The position numbers and the translations under genes were made by a program. Positions 26,109-34,093 of a DNA stretch of 64,000 nucleotides are shown here, piece after piece. How positions within the stretch are numbered: the first letter of the stretch is position 1; each line of letters opens with the position of its first letter. A model generated the notes under the pieces. It saw nothing but the letters and a program-made list of their open reading frames with translations. It was not told the origin of the DNA and did not search any database. This stretch comes from Methylococcales bacterium (GTDB taxonomy: Bacteria; Pseudomonadota; Gammaproteobacteria; Methylococcales; Methylomonadaceae), in the NCBI GenBank assembly GCA_026398895.1, contig JAPLRZ010000036.1, positions 53,225 through 117,224 on the forward strand, read 5' to 3'.

Positions 26109-26231
26109 GGTAGTGGGTTAAATCTGTTATTTAAGCCAAACAGCAGATTGTTTATACGGAGTCCAATAGCTTTAGCTATTGGCGATTCGCAAAAAGCTAA
26201 AGCTTTTTGACTCCAGATTTCACCCACTACC
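26109..26231. repeat. MITE-like element upstream of hoxX
   Basis: The element is bounded by GGTAGTGGGTTAAATCTG and its inverse AGATTTCACCCACTACC. It encloses the GGAGTCCAATAGC...GGACTCC-type inner module. It ends 20 bp before the hoxX ATG and so replaces the space where a promoter would be expected. Confidence 0.85.
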
Positions 26232-26251
26232 TTTAAGTTTAGGAGATTGTC

Positions 26252-28411
26252 ATGCGTATTTTATTAATTTCATCGGCTTTTTCAGGCTTAACCCAGCGGT
26301 TTTACACAGAACTGGATGATGCAGGTTATCTGGTTTCCGTAGAACTTCACCTCGGTGACATTCCGCAATTACTGGAAGGGGTCGCCTTGTTTAAACCAGA
26401 ATTAATTATCTGCCCGTTTCTAACCAAAAAAATTCCGCCCGAAATTTATGAAAACACCACCTGCTTAATTGTTCACCCTGGCATTAAAGGCGATAGAGGA
26501 CCATCATCCTTGGATTGGGCAATTCAAACGGGTGAATCAGAATGGGGTGTTTCTCTATTAGAAGCTCGTGAAGAAATGGATACAGGCGATATTTGGGTGA
26601 ATAAAACCTTTGCGGTGCGCGATACCACCAAAAGTAGTTTGTTTTATCGAGAAGTGACGCAAGCGGCGGTGGATTGTTTATGGGATGCCCTCACTTATTT
26701 TCACGCCCCCAATTTTCACCCGCAAGCCTTGGACTACAGCAACCCTGAGTTTAAAGGCAGATTACAACCATTCATGAAGCAGGCGGATCGCACTATCGAT
26801 TGGAAAAAACACAAAACCGATGAGATTTTAAGGCGCATTAATGCCGCTGACGGTAGCCCAGGTGTATTAGATGAAATTGATGGACAGCCTTATTATTTGT
26901 TCAATGCGCACAAAGAAACCCATCTCACAGGCAAAGCGGGCGATATTATTGCCACCGCTAATTATGCGATATGTCGCGCTACTGTGGATGGCGCGGTTTG
27001 GATTGGACACATAAAGCCAAAAACTGACACAGGCAAAGACATCAAATTACCCGCGACCTTTGTGTTAAAAGACTTGCTGGCAACCACGCCCTCTGCATTG
27101 CAAAAGTTGTTATCCACGCCCATCAAACACATCACTATAGACTACACAAAAGCAGGGCAACACACACCTTGCCAAGAAGTCTGGTATGAACAAGAGGGCA
27201 AAGTTGCCTATTTATATTTTCCGTTTCACAACGGCGGCATGAGTACCGAACAATGCCGTTTATTGCTGTTAGTTTATCAACACATCAGCACGTTGCCAGT
27301 GAATGTTATCGTATTAATGGGTGGTGATGATAATTGGTCAAATGGCATACACCTCAATCACATTGAAGCCGCCGCCAATCCCGCTGAGGAATCGTGGCTT
27401 AATATTAACGCTATCGATGACCTTATTTATCAGATTATCACCACGCTGGATAAAGTCACTATTTCCGCAGTGGCAGGTAATGCGGGAGCAGGCGGCGCGA
27501 TTTTAGCGTTAGCTGCCGATCAAGTATTTGCCAGAGAAGGGGTGATTTTTAATCCACATTATAAAAATATGGGCGAGTTATACGGCTCTGAGTATTGGAC
27601 GTATTTATTGCCAAAACGCGTGGGGACGGAAAGAGCAACTGATTTGACTGAACAACGACTGCCCATCAGTGCTAAAAAAGCGTGGCGACTTGGCTTTATC
27701 GACAAAATGCTCGATAAAAAACACGCTATTTTTTATGCGCAAATCAAACATCTCGCCAACAGTTATGCGAATGATACCGAAGGTTTGCGGACGATATTAG
27801 CTAAAAAAGCCAAAACCCGTTGTTTTGACGAATCTGTTAAAGCCCTCGCGGCTTACCGCCAGTTTGAATTAACCCAGATGTACGCCAACTTTTATGGCAA
27901 CGATGATTATCACTTAGCACGGCAAAATTTTGTTTATAAAACGGGTGCGAATAAACAAACCCCCGATAACATCGCCATTCATCGCCAAGCCCAAACAGCG
28001 ACCAGCAAACTGTCCTTAGGCAGTATGTATCATTTTGTCTGGCAAGACCATTACACGCTGGGTGATGAGGAGATGGATAGCGAACACAAGGATTTATTTG
28101 CCTTAGCCAATAATCTGGTGGATTCTAATGGTAAAGAAGCTTTGTGCAATAATATTAAGTTGTTACAACAACACGTTAGAGAGCATTTTGCCGCTGAAGA
28201 AGCCCACATGAGAGGCGTTGAATTTCACGGTTATCGTAGCCATGTAAAAGAACATGGTTTTATGCTAGAAAAATTAACAACCATCGATCATAAAATTAAT
28301 CATGACCAATGGGAAGCCGCTGATATTCAGGATTTCATGGATAAATGGGCAAAACATATTCTCAATTCAGATATGCGTTTTGATACTTATTGTAAAAAGG
28401 AAGCGGCTTAG
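26252..28411 (+). CDS. hoxX: HoxX-like hydrogenase maturation protein fused to hemerythrin
   Basis: HoxX makes the CO ligand of [NiFe] hydrogenases from a formyl group under air. The N-terminal formyltransferase-like domain (1 to about 290) has HPGIKGDRGPSSLDWAI. The enoyl-CoA hydratase-like domain (about 305-545) has MGGDDNWSNGIHLNHIE and SAVAGNAGAGGAILALAAD. Residues 592-719 form a hemerythrin domain with all seven iron ligands in canonical spacing: H612, H645, E649, H664, H668, H702 and D707. Typical HoxX proteins stop near 550-600 residues, so this 719-residue protein is a fusion. The reading frame is continuous, and AGGAG precedes the ATG. The catalytic hydrogenase gene is not nearby. 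Confidence 0.9.
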   Translation: MRILLISSAFSGLTQRFYTELDDAGYLVSVELHLGDIPQLLEGVALFKPELIICPFLTKKIPPEIYENTTCLIVHPGIKGDRGPSSLDWAIQTGESEWGVSLLEAREEMDTGDIWVNKTFAVRDTTKSSLFYREVTQAAVDCLWDALTYFHAPNFHPQALDYSNPEFKGRLQPFMKQADRTIDWKKHKTDEILRRINAADGSPGVLDEIDGQPYYLFNAHKETHLTGKAGDIIATANYAICRATVDGAVWIGHIKPKTDTGKDIKLPATFVLKDLLATTPSALQKLLSTPIKHITIDYTKAGQHTPCQEVWYEQEGKVAYLYFPFHNGGMSTEQCRLLLLVYQHISTLPVNVIVLMGGDDNWSNGIHLNHIEAAANPAEESWLNINAIDDLIYQIITTLDKVTISAVAGNAGAGGAILALAADQVFAREGVIFNPHYKNMGELYGSEYWTYLLPKRVGTERATDLTEQRLPISAKKAWRLGFIDKMLDKKHAIFYAQIKHLANSYANDTEGLRTILAKKAKTRCFDESVKALAAYRQFELTQMYANFYGNDDYHLARQNFVYKTGANKQTPDNIAIHRQAQTATSKLSLGSMYHFVWQDHYTLGDEEMDSEHKDLFALANNLVDSNGKEALCNNIKLLQQHVREHFAAEEAHMRGVEFHGYRSHVKEHGFMLEKLTTIDHKINHDQWEAADIQDFMDKWAKHILNSDMRFDTYCKKEAA

Positions 28412-28420
28412 TTATTCACG

Positions 28421-28455
28421 AACGACTGCCAGTCCTTAAAGGACTGGCAGTCGTT
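28421..28455. repeat. ACTGCCAGTCC palindrome, copy 1
   Basis: A perfect palindrome with arms AACGACTGCCAGTCCTT. Five more copies are at 34057, 50315, 51370, 54558 and 56569. No T-tract follows. Confidence 0.92.
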
Positions 28456-28479
28456 AAACACGCTTATTCGAGTACAGTC

Positions 28480-29187
28480 ATGAACACGCGCTATTTATAC
28501 ATCATGGGATCAAATTCAGGCGTAGGCAAAAGCACCGTCTGCTTAGGTATTTTGGCACAACTGCTTGCTCAAGGTTATTTGCCCCACCAACTCGCCTACA
28601 TCAAACCCACCACCCAATGCACTGAAAAACAAGCGGTTGCAACTTTTTGTGCGCAACAAGGTATTCAGTTTATTGATATTGGCAGTTTGATATTCAAAAA
28701 AGGCTTTACGCGTGATTTCATTGATGGGCTAACGCCATCTTCAGATGAATTACTGGCAACCATTTTGCAAACCATCACCACTATCGGCACGGGTAAAGCC
28801 GTGGTGTTAATTGATGGGATTGGTTCGCCGTCGGTTGGTAGTGTGGTTGGAGCATCAAACACCGACATTGCCGCCTTATTACCTTGCCGAATTATTTTTG
28901 TCGGCAAATCAGGTATTGGCGCGGCGATTGATGATACCGTGTTAAATGTATCGCTGATACAAAGTAAACATAAGCAAAATGTCGGGCTAATCTACAATAA
29001 AATTCCACCCTCTGAATTGCCTGCTATACAGCATTATGTCAGCAAACGTGTCGTGCAGTTATTGCCCAATACCACACTGCTGGGTTTTATCGCTCATCAT
29101 GACGTACCATTTTCACAAGCATCAAGCGAAACAATCGCCGCATGGTTTAGCGGTTATGTGAATTTAAAAAACTGGTTTGCTGAGTAA
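28480..29187 (+). CDS. BioD/CobQ-like P-loop NTPase next to hoxX
   Basis: The 235-residue protein has Walker A GSNSGVGKST (residues 10-19), YIKPTTQC and VLIDGIGSPSVGSVVGASN, as in dethiobiotin synthetase-like and phosphotransacetylase N-terminal domains. A true bioD is present at 56775-57437, so this is a paralogue. It lies 68 bp downstream of hoxX, with one palindrome between, and may be co-transcribed. A role in cofactor ligation or hydrogenase maturation is only suggested by position. Confidence 0.75.
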   Translation: MNTRYLYIMGSNSGVGKSTVCLGILAQLLAQGYLPHQLAYIKPTTQCTEKQAVATFCAQQGIQFIDIGSLIFKKGFTRDFIDGLTPSSDELLATILQTITTIGTGKAVVLIDGIGSPSVGSVVGASNTDIAALLPCRIIFVGKSGIGAAIDDTVLNVSLIQSKHKQNVGLIYNKIPPSELPAIQHYVSKRVVQLLPNTTLLGFIAHHDVPFSQASSETIAAWFSGYVNLKNWFAE

Positions 29188-29188
29188 C

Positions 29189-29218
29189 AGGAATCAAAAA
29201 ACCTGTTTTTTGATTCCT
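29189..29218. terminator. Hairpin after the P-loop gene
   Basis: A 13-bp stem AGGAATCAAAAAA / TTTTTTGATTCCT starts right after the stop codon. The T-run lies inside the stem, so it may be a repeat rather than an efficient terminator. Confidence 0.5.
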
Positions 29219-29294
29219 TAGCGTTCAATACTATTTTTCAAAATGATTAACGACTATTTTCCTGCCTGAAATAACTTGCTGTGCTTTCGCGTTT

Positions 29295-29362
29295 CTAGTT
29301 CCCACGCAGCGTGTGGGAACTAGGTGGAGTGTTGGAATACAAACCTATGTTTGTACTATGTT
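29295..29362. repeat. Two adjacent palindromes
   Basis: CTAGTTCCCACGC / GCGTGTGGGAACTAG (29295-29323) is followed by the GGAATACAAACC ... GTTTGTACT module (29333-29357), which is also seen at 4967, 5136 and 37107. Confidence 0.75.
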
Positions 29363-29371
29363 ATAGCGGAT

Positions 29372-30961
29372 TTAATAAAATCCAATCTGCCCTGCTTGCA
29401 CTTGTCTTACTACACTCACCAAGCGATCAATCTCTTCGTAAGTGTTATAAAACGCTAACGAGGGACGCACGGTACTTTCTAAACCAAACCGCCGCAAAAT
29501 TGGTTGCGCACAATGATGTCCAGAACGTACTGCAATGCCAGCCTTATTCAAAGCCGCGCCCACCTCTTCGGTACTGTGACCTTTTAACACAAACGATAAC
29601 ACGCTGGTTTTTTCAGCCGCTGTACCAATCAAGCGCAAACCGTTGATGCCGCGTAATGCTTCAATCGCATAGCCTAATAGCTCATGTTCATAACGCGCTA
29701 CATTCGGCACACCGATACGTTGCAAATATTCCAACGCTGTGCCTAAACCAACAGCATCAGCAATATTTCCCGTGCCTGCTTCAAAACGTGCAGGGGCAGG
29801 TTGATAGATGATGCGTTCAAAAGTGACATCTTCAATCATATTACCGCCGCCTTGCCACGGTTGGGTTGCTTCCAGTATTTCAGCTTTACCGTAGAGTACG
29901 CCGATACCCGTCGGGCCAAAAATTTTATGACCTGAAAATACCAGCCAATCGCAATTTAAAGCCTGCACATCAACACTCAAATGCGACACCGATTGCGCTG
30001 CGTCCAGCAATACTTTTGCACCGACACGATGCGCCAGTTCAATCATTTCCTGAGCGGGTGTGATTGTTCCCAGTGCGTTCGATACTTGGGTGAATGATAC
30101 TAACTTAGTGCGTGGATTAAGCAGTCGGGTATATTCATCCAACAACACCTGCCCGTTATCATCAACAGGTGCGACGCGTAACACCGCGCCTGTTACATCG
30201 CACAATTGTTTCCACGGCACAATATTGGCATGATGCTCTAACCAAGTGATGACAATTTCATCATCTTTACCGATGTTTTGTTGTCCCCAACTTTTGGCGA
30301 CTAAATTAATCGCTTCGGTTGAACCGCGCACAAAGACAATTTCTTCAGGCGAGGACGCATGAAGAAAATCCGCCACAGTTTTGCGGGCTTTTTCATAGGC
30401 ATCAGTGGCACGCGCTGCCAGTTCATGCGCGGCGCGGTGAATATTGGAATTTTCATGTTGATAAAATTGCGAAATTCTATCAATTACCACCTGCGGTTTT
30501 TGCGTGGTGGCAGCATTATCCAGCCACGCTAACGGCTGTCCATTCACCCGCTCACGCAAAATCGGAAAATCACGGCGTACTGCATGAACATCAAATGCTG
30601 CATGACTGCTGACTAATCCCAAGGTATTTAAATCACGGTGCGGGTGTTGTTGCGCATCGAGAAAATAAAACGTCGGCGAGGTATCAGCGACTGGATTACT
30701 TGGTATGCCAGAACGACTCACTGTGCCGTAATTAGCCAGCAGTTTATTGAGTTCAGCGGTTTCCACAGGTGGCTCGCTATGTCGTTCAGCTAAACTGGCT
30801 AACTGGGTCAACTTACCAAACTCAGCCGTTGTTGCTTGTGGCGACACGGCGTGAACACCTGCATTCAGTAGCGAACCATCACAAGGCAAAGCCGTAAAAA
30901 GCTTATTTGCCAAGCGCGTTAACTGCTCAATATCGGGCAGGTTTGCGTTATTTATAGTCAT
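29372..30961 (-). CDS. Cysteine desulfurase, family 2A encapsulin cargo
   Basis: This PLP enzyme releases sulfane sulfur from cysteine. The 529-residue protein has a SufS-type core from about residue 127 (DFPILRERVNGQPLAWLDNAATTQKP), PLP-binding K346 (FSGHKIFGPTG) and catalytic C484 (VRSGHHCAQPI). The first 125 residues are an extra, low-complexity, Pro/Ser/Ala-rich extension, the part known in this family to load the enzyme into the encapsulin shell. The shell gene overlaps its start by 14 bp directly upstream. Together they should form a sulfur-storing nanocompartment in the cytoplasm. Confidence 0.92.
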   Translation of the reverse strand: MTINNANLPDIEQLTRLANKLFTALPCDGSLLNAGVHAVSPQATTAEFGKLTQLASLAERHSEPPVETAELNKLLANYGTVSRSGIPSNPVADTSPTFYFLDAQQHPHRDLNTLGLVSSHAAFDVHAVRRDFPILRERVNGQPLAWLDNAATTQKPQVVIDRISQFYQHENSNIHRAAHELAARATDAYEKARKTVADFLHASSPEEIVFVRGSTEAINLVAKSWGQQNIGKDDEIVITWLEHHANIVPWKQLCDVTGAVLRVAPVDDNGQVLLDEYTRLLNPRTKLVSFTQVSNALGTITPAQEMIELAHRVGAKVLLDAAQSVSHLSVDVQALNCDWLVFSGHKIFGPTGIGVLYGKAEILEATQPWQGGGNMIEDVTFERIIYQPAPARFEAGTGNIADAVGLGTALEYLQRIGVPNVARYEHELLGYAIEALRGINGLRLIGTAAEKTSVLSFVLKGHSTEEVGAALNKAGIAVRSGHHCAQPILRRFGLESTVRPSLAFYNTYEEIDRLVSVVRQVQAGQIGFY

Positions 30962-31865
30962 AGTAGTTGCCTACTTCGACATTCTCCAACACACCCAGTG
31001 CATCTTCAGTCAATACCGCTAATGAGCAGTACAAAGACACCAAATACGAGGCAATCGCTCTGTGATTAATACCCATAAAACGGACTGATAAGCCCATTGT
31101 TAACTCGCCTGTTAAATTCGGTTGATACAAACCGACCACACCTTGACGACTTTCGCCAGTGCGTAATAACAGAATGTTGGTTTTGCCGTTGGTGACAAGC
31201 AATTTGTCCGTTGGAATTAAGGGAATTCCGCGCCATGTTAAAAATTGCGAACCGAATAAAGTAACGGTAGGTGGTGGTGTACCACGACGTGTCGCTTCAC
31301 GACCAAAAGCAGCAATAGCGCGTGGATGGGCTAAGAAAAATGCAGGTTCTTTCCAAACGCGGGCGATTAATTCGTCTAAATCGTCAGGTGTCGGTGAACC
31401 GTTGCGGGTTTGTACTTTAAACGCAGGTGCAACATTGTTCAGCAAGCCGTATTCTGCATTATTGATTAACTCACTTTCTTGACGTTCTTTGATGGTTTCA
31501 ATGGTCAAGCGTAATTGTTCGTGAATTTGATTATGCGGACTGCTGTATAAATCAGATACGCGAGTATGTACGTCTAGTACCGTGTTGACTGCATTCAAGC
31601 GGTATTCACGACCCCATTCTTCATAATCGACGAAGGTTTGTGGCAAGATTTTTTCATCGAGACTGGAGCAATCAACGGTAATACTCGATTCATTTTTTGC
31701 TTTGTTGACGCGATAAATACCCGCTTCAACAGGTACCCATTGCAATAAATGCGTCAACCAACGGGGTGTGATGGTTGATAGCATGGGGACGGTTTTGGTG
31801 GCATTGGCTAGTGTACGCGCAGCGACATCGCCAAGTGCAGTATGAGCATCATGAATATCAGTCAT
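30948..31865 (-). CDS. Family 2A encapsulin shell protein (SrpI type)
   Basis: This HK97-fold protein self-assembles into an icosahedral compartment. The 305-residue length fits SrpI proteins. Recognisable stretches are LLQWVPVEAGIYRVNK, SLDEKILPQTFVDYEEWGREY, AFGREATRRGTPPPTV and TLFGSQFLTWRGIPLIPTDKL, with the C-terminal EVGNYYDY. AGGA precedes the ATG. It sits between serine acetyltransferase upstream and the desulfurase cargo downstream, the usual family 2A arrangement. Confidence 0.93.
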   Translation of the reverse strand: MTDIHDAHTALGDVAARTLANATKTVPMLSTITPRWLTHLLQWVPVEAGIYRVNKAKNESSITVDCSSLDEKILPQTFVDYEEWGREYRLNAVNTVLDVHTRVSDLYSSPHNQIHEQLRLTIETIKERQESELINNAEYGLLNNVAPAFKVQTRNGSPTPDDLDELIARVWKEPAFFLAHPRAIAAFGREATRRGTPPPTVTLFGSQFLTWRGIPLIPTDKLLVTNGKTNILLLRTGESRQGVVGLYQPNLTGELTMGLSVRFMGINHRAIASYLVSLYCSLAVLTEDALGVLENVEVGNYYDYK

Positions 31866-31900
31866 GGTTTTTTCCTATAGTTGGTGTTTATTAAGAATTT

Positions 31901-31938
31901 GTCCACGAAAGACACGAAAATTTCGTGCTTTCGTGGAC
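31901..31938. repeat. GTCCACGAAAGACACGAAAA palindrome
   Basis: Arms GTCCACGAAAG / CTTTCGTGGAC enclose CACGAAAATTTCGTG. Related copies are at 53384-53502 and 61718-61789. Confidence 0.85.
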
Positions 31939-31944
31939 GATTTA

Positions 31945-32910
31945 TTACGAAGCATGAGCTTCGATTTTTGAAAAGCTGGAACTTTTTGGTTCTATGTTAC
32001 TGAGTGGTAATTCGCTACGCACTTGTGCCTGCGTGATGTGGCTGTTAGGTGGCACACTGTGGGTGAGCCAGACATTACCGCCGATAGTTGAACCTTGTCC
32101 GATAGTGATACGTCCTAAAATTGTCGCACCTGCATAAATCACGACATCATCTTCGACGATAGGATGGCGAGCATTGCCTTTCACTAACGACCCATCTTCT
32201 TCCATATCAAAACGTTTCGCGCCCAAAGTGACAGCTTGATATAAGCGAACGTGTCGTCCGATAACTGCTGTTTCACCAATGACAACACCTGTACCGTGAT
32301 CGATAAAAAAACTGTCACCAATTTTTGCACCAGGGTGTATGTCTATACCTGTTGCAGAATGGGCAAGTTCCGTTATCATGCGAGCAATTAGTGGCACACC
32401 TAATAGATAGAGATTATGTGCTAGTCGGTGGTGAGTCATGGCGACAATACCAGGGTAGCAAACCAAGGCTTCATCTGGGCTGTGAGCCGCAGGATCGCCC
32501 TGATAGGCAGCCGTTATATCAGTGTCCAACAACTTTCTAACACTCGGCAATTGTTCGGCAAAAGCGCGTGTAATATGGTTAGCGCGACTATCCATGTTGT
32601 GCGTCACCGCGTGATTTTGTTCCGCAACAAAAACCAGCTCACGGCGAATCTGTTGTTGTAATGTGCGTAATGCGGTATCTAGGGTATGCCCAACAAAATA
32701 ATCAATGCCTTCGTCATTGATGTCGGGTAAACCCAAACGATTGGGAAACAACACCGCACTCAAACCATCAACTACATTGCGCAATTCTTTACGCTGGGGC
32801 AACTTAGGTGGTTTATCGCGGCGGTGGCGTGTCTCCAAAGATTGCACTCGCACCTCGCGTAAGCTTATAACTAAGCTGTCTATGCCCCAATTATTTTGAT
32901 TTCTCACCAT
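31945..32910 (-). CDS. Serine O-acetyltransferase (EpsC/CysE type)
   Basis: This enzyme acetylates serine to O-acetylserine, the acceptor for sulfide in cysteine synthesis. The 321-residue protein has a helical N-terminal half and a C-terminal left-handed beta-helix with hexapeptide repeats (GIDIHPGAKIGDSFFIDHGTG, VVIGETAVIGRHVRLYQAVTLGAK). The ATG at 32910 is preferred over a TTG at 32931. It is 79 bp upstream of the encapsulin gene, which links cysteine synthesis to the desulfurase compartment. Confidence 0.9.
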   Translation of the reverse strand: MVRNQNNWGIDSLVISLREVRVQSLETRHRRDKPPKLPQRKELRNVVDGLSAVLFPNRLGLPDINDEGIDYFVGHTLDTALRTLQQQIRRELVFVAEQNHAVTHNMDSRANHITRAFAEQLPSVRKLLDTDITAAYQGDPAAHSPDEALVCYPGIVAMTHHRLAHNLYLLGVPLIARMITELAHSATGIDIHPGAKIGDSFFIDHGTGVVIGETAVIGRHVRLYQAVTLGAKRFDMEEDGSLVKGNARHPIVEDDVVIYAGATILGRITIGQGSTIGGNVWLTHSVPPNSHITQAQVRSELPLSNIEPKSSSFSKIEAHAS

Positions 32911-32946
32911 CTGAAAAACTCTTAATAACAATGTCTAACCAAGTAG

Positions 32947-32988
32947 AAAAAAAGAGGGGTGGGTTAGAAGAAATAACCTCTGCCCCTC
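32947..32988 (-). terminator. Intrinsic terminator after the sulfate-binding protein gene
   Basis: On the minus strand the stem GAGGGG-CAG-AGGTTA / TAACC-CA-CCCCTC is followed by TTTTTTT. It separates the sulfate-binding gene from serine acetyltransferase, so the encapsulin operon likely has its own start or depends on readthrough. Confidence 0.8.
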
Positions 32989-33016
32989 AAGGTAGGAGTC
33001 GAGCAGTTACAAAAAA

Positions 33017-34027
33017 TCAATGTCCATAAATCTGATCAAACACGCCGTCATCGGCAAAATGTTTTTCCTGAGCTTTATCCCAACCACCAAAATTAGTGAT
33101 GTTGACTAATTCTATAGCGGGGAATTGTGCCGCATATTTCGCAGCAATTTCTTTATCAGAGGGACGATAAAAGTTTTTAGCGATAACGTCTTGACCTTCT
33201 TTGCTATACAAATAGGTTAAATACTCAGTTGCCGCTTCAGTAGTACCGTGTTTACGCGCTACATCTTCCACTACGGCGACGGGGGGTTCTGCCAGAATAC
33301 TTAGCGATGGATTAACAATTTCATATTTATCCGCACCAAACTCTTTTAACACTAAATGCGCTTCGTTTTCCCAAGTGATTAACACGTCACCGATTTGGCG
33401 TTCAGCAAAACTGGTTGTTGAACCTCTCGCACCAGTGTCAAGTACCGCTGCATTTTTGAATAACTTGGTCAGAAAAGCTTTAGCGGCGGCTTCGTCATTA
33501 TTGTTATGCTTAAGAGCATATCCCCATGCGGCTAAATAATTCCAACGTGCGCCACCTGAGGTTTTTGGATTCGGAGTCACTACACTGACACCGTCTTTAA
33601 CTAAATCATCCCAATCTTTAATCGCTTTAGGATTGCCTTTGCGCACTAAAAAAATGATGGTTGAGGTATAAGGCGAGCTGTTATTAGGCAGTAAAGTTTG
33701 CCAATTCTCTGGAATCAACTTGGCTCTTTTATACAGTTGGTCTACGTCATAGCCCAATCCCAACGTCACCACATCCGCTTCTAAGTCATCTAACACGGCG
33801 CGAGCTTGCTTACCACTGCCGCCATGTGATTGATTGACGGTGACATTGTCACCCGTTTTTTCTTTCCAATGTTTAGCGAATAGCGTGTTGTATTCCTTGT
33901 ATAACTCACGCGTTGGGTCATAAGACACATTAAGTAAAGTAATATCCGCCGCCTGTGCCTGATGGGCGATAGCCGCGACAACGCTTAGCGCGGTGGCTAA
34001 TATAAGGCGTTTAAATGGAGTTTTCAT
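33017..34027 (-). CDS. sbp: Periplasmic sulfate-binding protein of an ABC transporter
   Basis: The 336-residue protein has a signal peptide ending HQAQAADI and the mature start [18 protein letters not shown], then [22 protein letters not shown] and [24 protein letters not shown], the ligand-contacting segments of Sbp/CysP. The permease and ATPase genes are not in the window. It lies between a porin and the cysteine/encapsulin genes on the same strand. Confidence 0.93.
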   Translation of the reverse strand: MKTPFKRLILATALSVVAAIAHQAQAADITLLNVSYDPTRELYKEYNTLFAKHWKEKTGDNVTVNQSHGGSGKQARAVLDDLEADVVTLGLGYDVDQLYKRAKLIPENWQTLLPNNSSPYTSTIIFLVRKGNPKAIKDWDDLVKDGVSVVTPNPKTSGGARWNYLAAWGYALKHNNNDEAAAKAFLTKLFKNAAVLDTGARGSTTSFAERQIGDVLITWENEAHLVLKEFGADKYEIVNPSLSILAEPPVAVVEDVARKHGTTEAATEYLTYLYSKEGQDVIAKNFYRPSDKEIAAKYAAQFPAIELVNITNFGGWDKAQEKHFADDGVFDQIYGH

Positions 34028-34056
34028 AATTCAGTGTTCCTTGAGTAAGTTGATAA

Positions 34057-34089
34057 ACGACTGCCAGTCCTTGCAGGACTGGCAGTCGT
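34057..34089. repeat. ACTGCCAGTCC palindrome, copy 2
   Basis: Arms ACGACTGCCAGTCCT / AGGACTGGCAGTCGT lie between the porin and sbp genes. Confidence 0.9.
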
Positions 34090-34093
34090 AAAA

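Noticed and set aside
28421..28455. ACTGCCAGTCC palindrome as an intrinsic terminator
   Set aside because: No T-tract on either side, and identical copies occur in varied contexts, so it is listed as a repeat.
28480..29187. Second bioD
   Set aside because: It lacks the close BioD substrate motifs, lies beside hoxX, and a full bioD is present in the bio operon.
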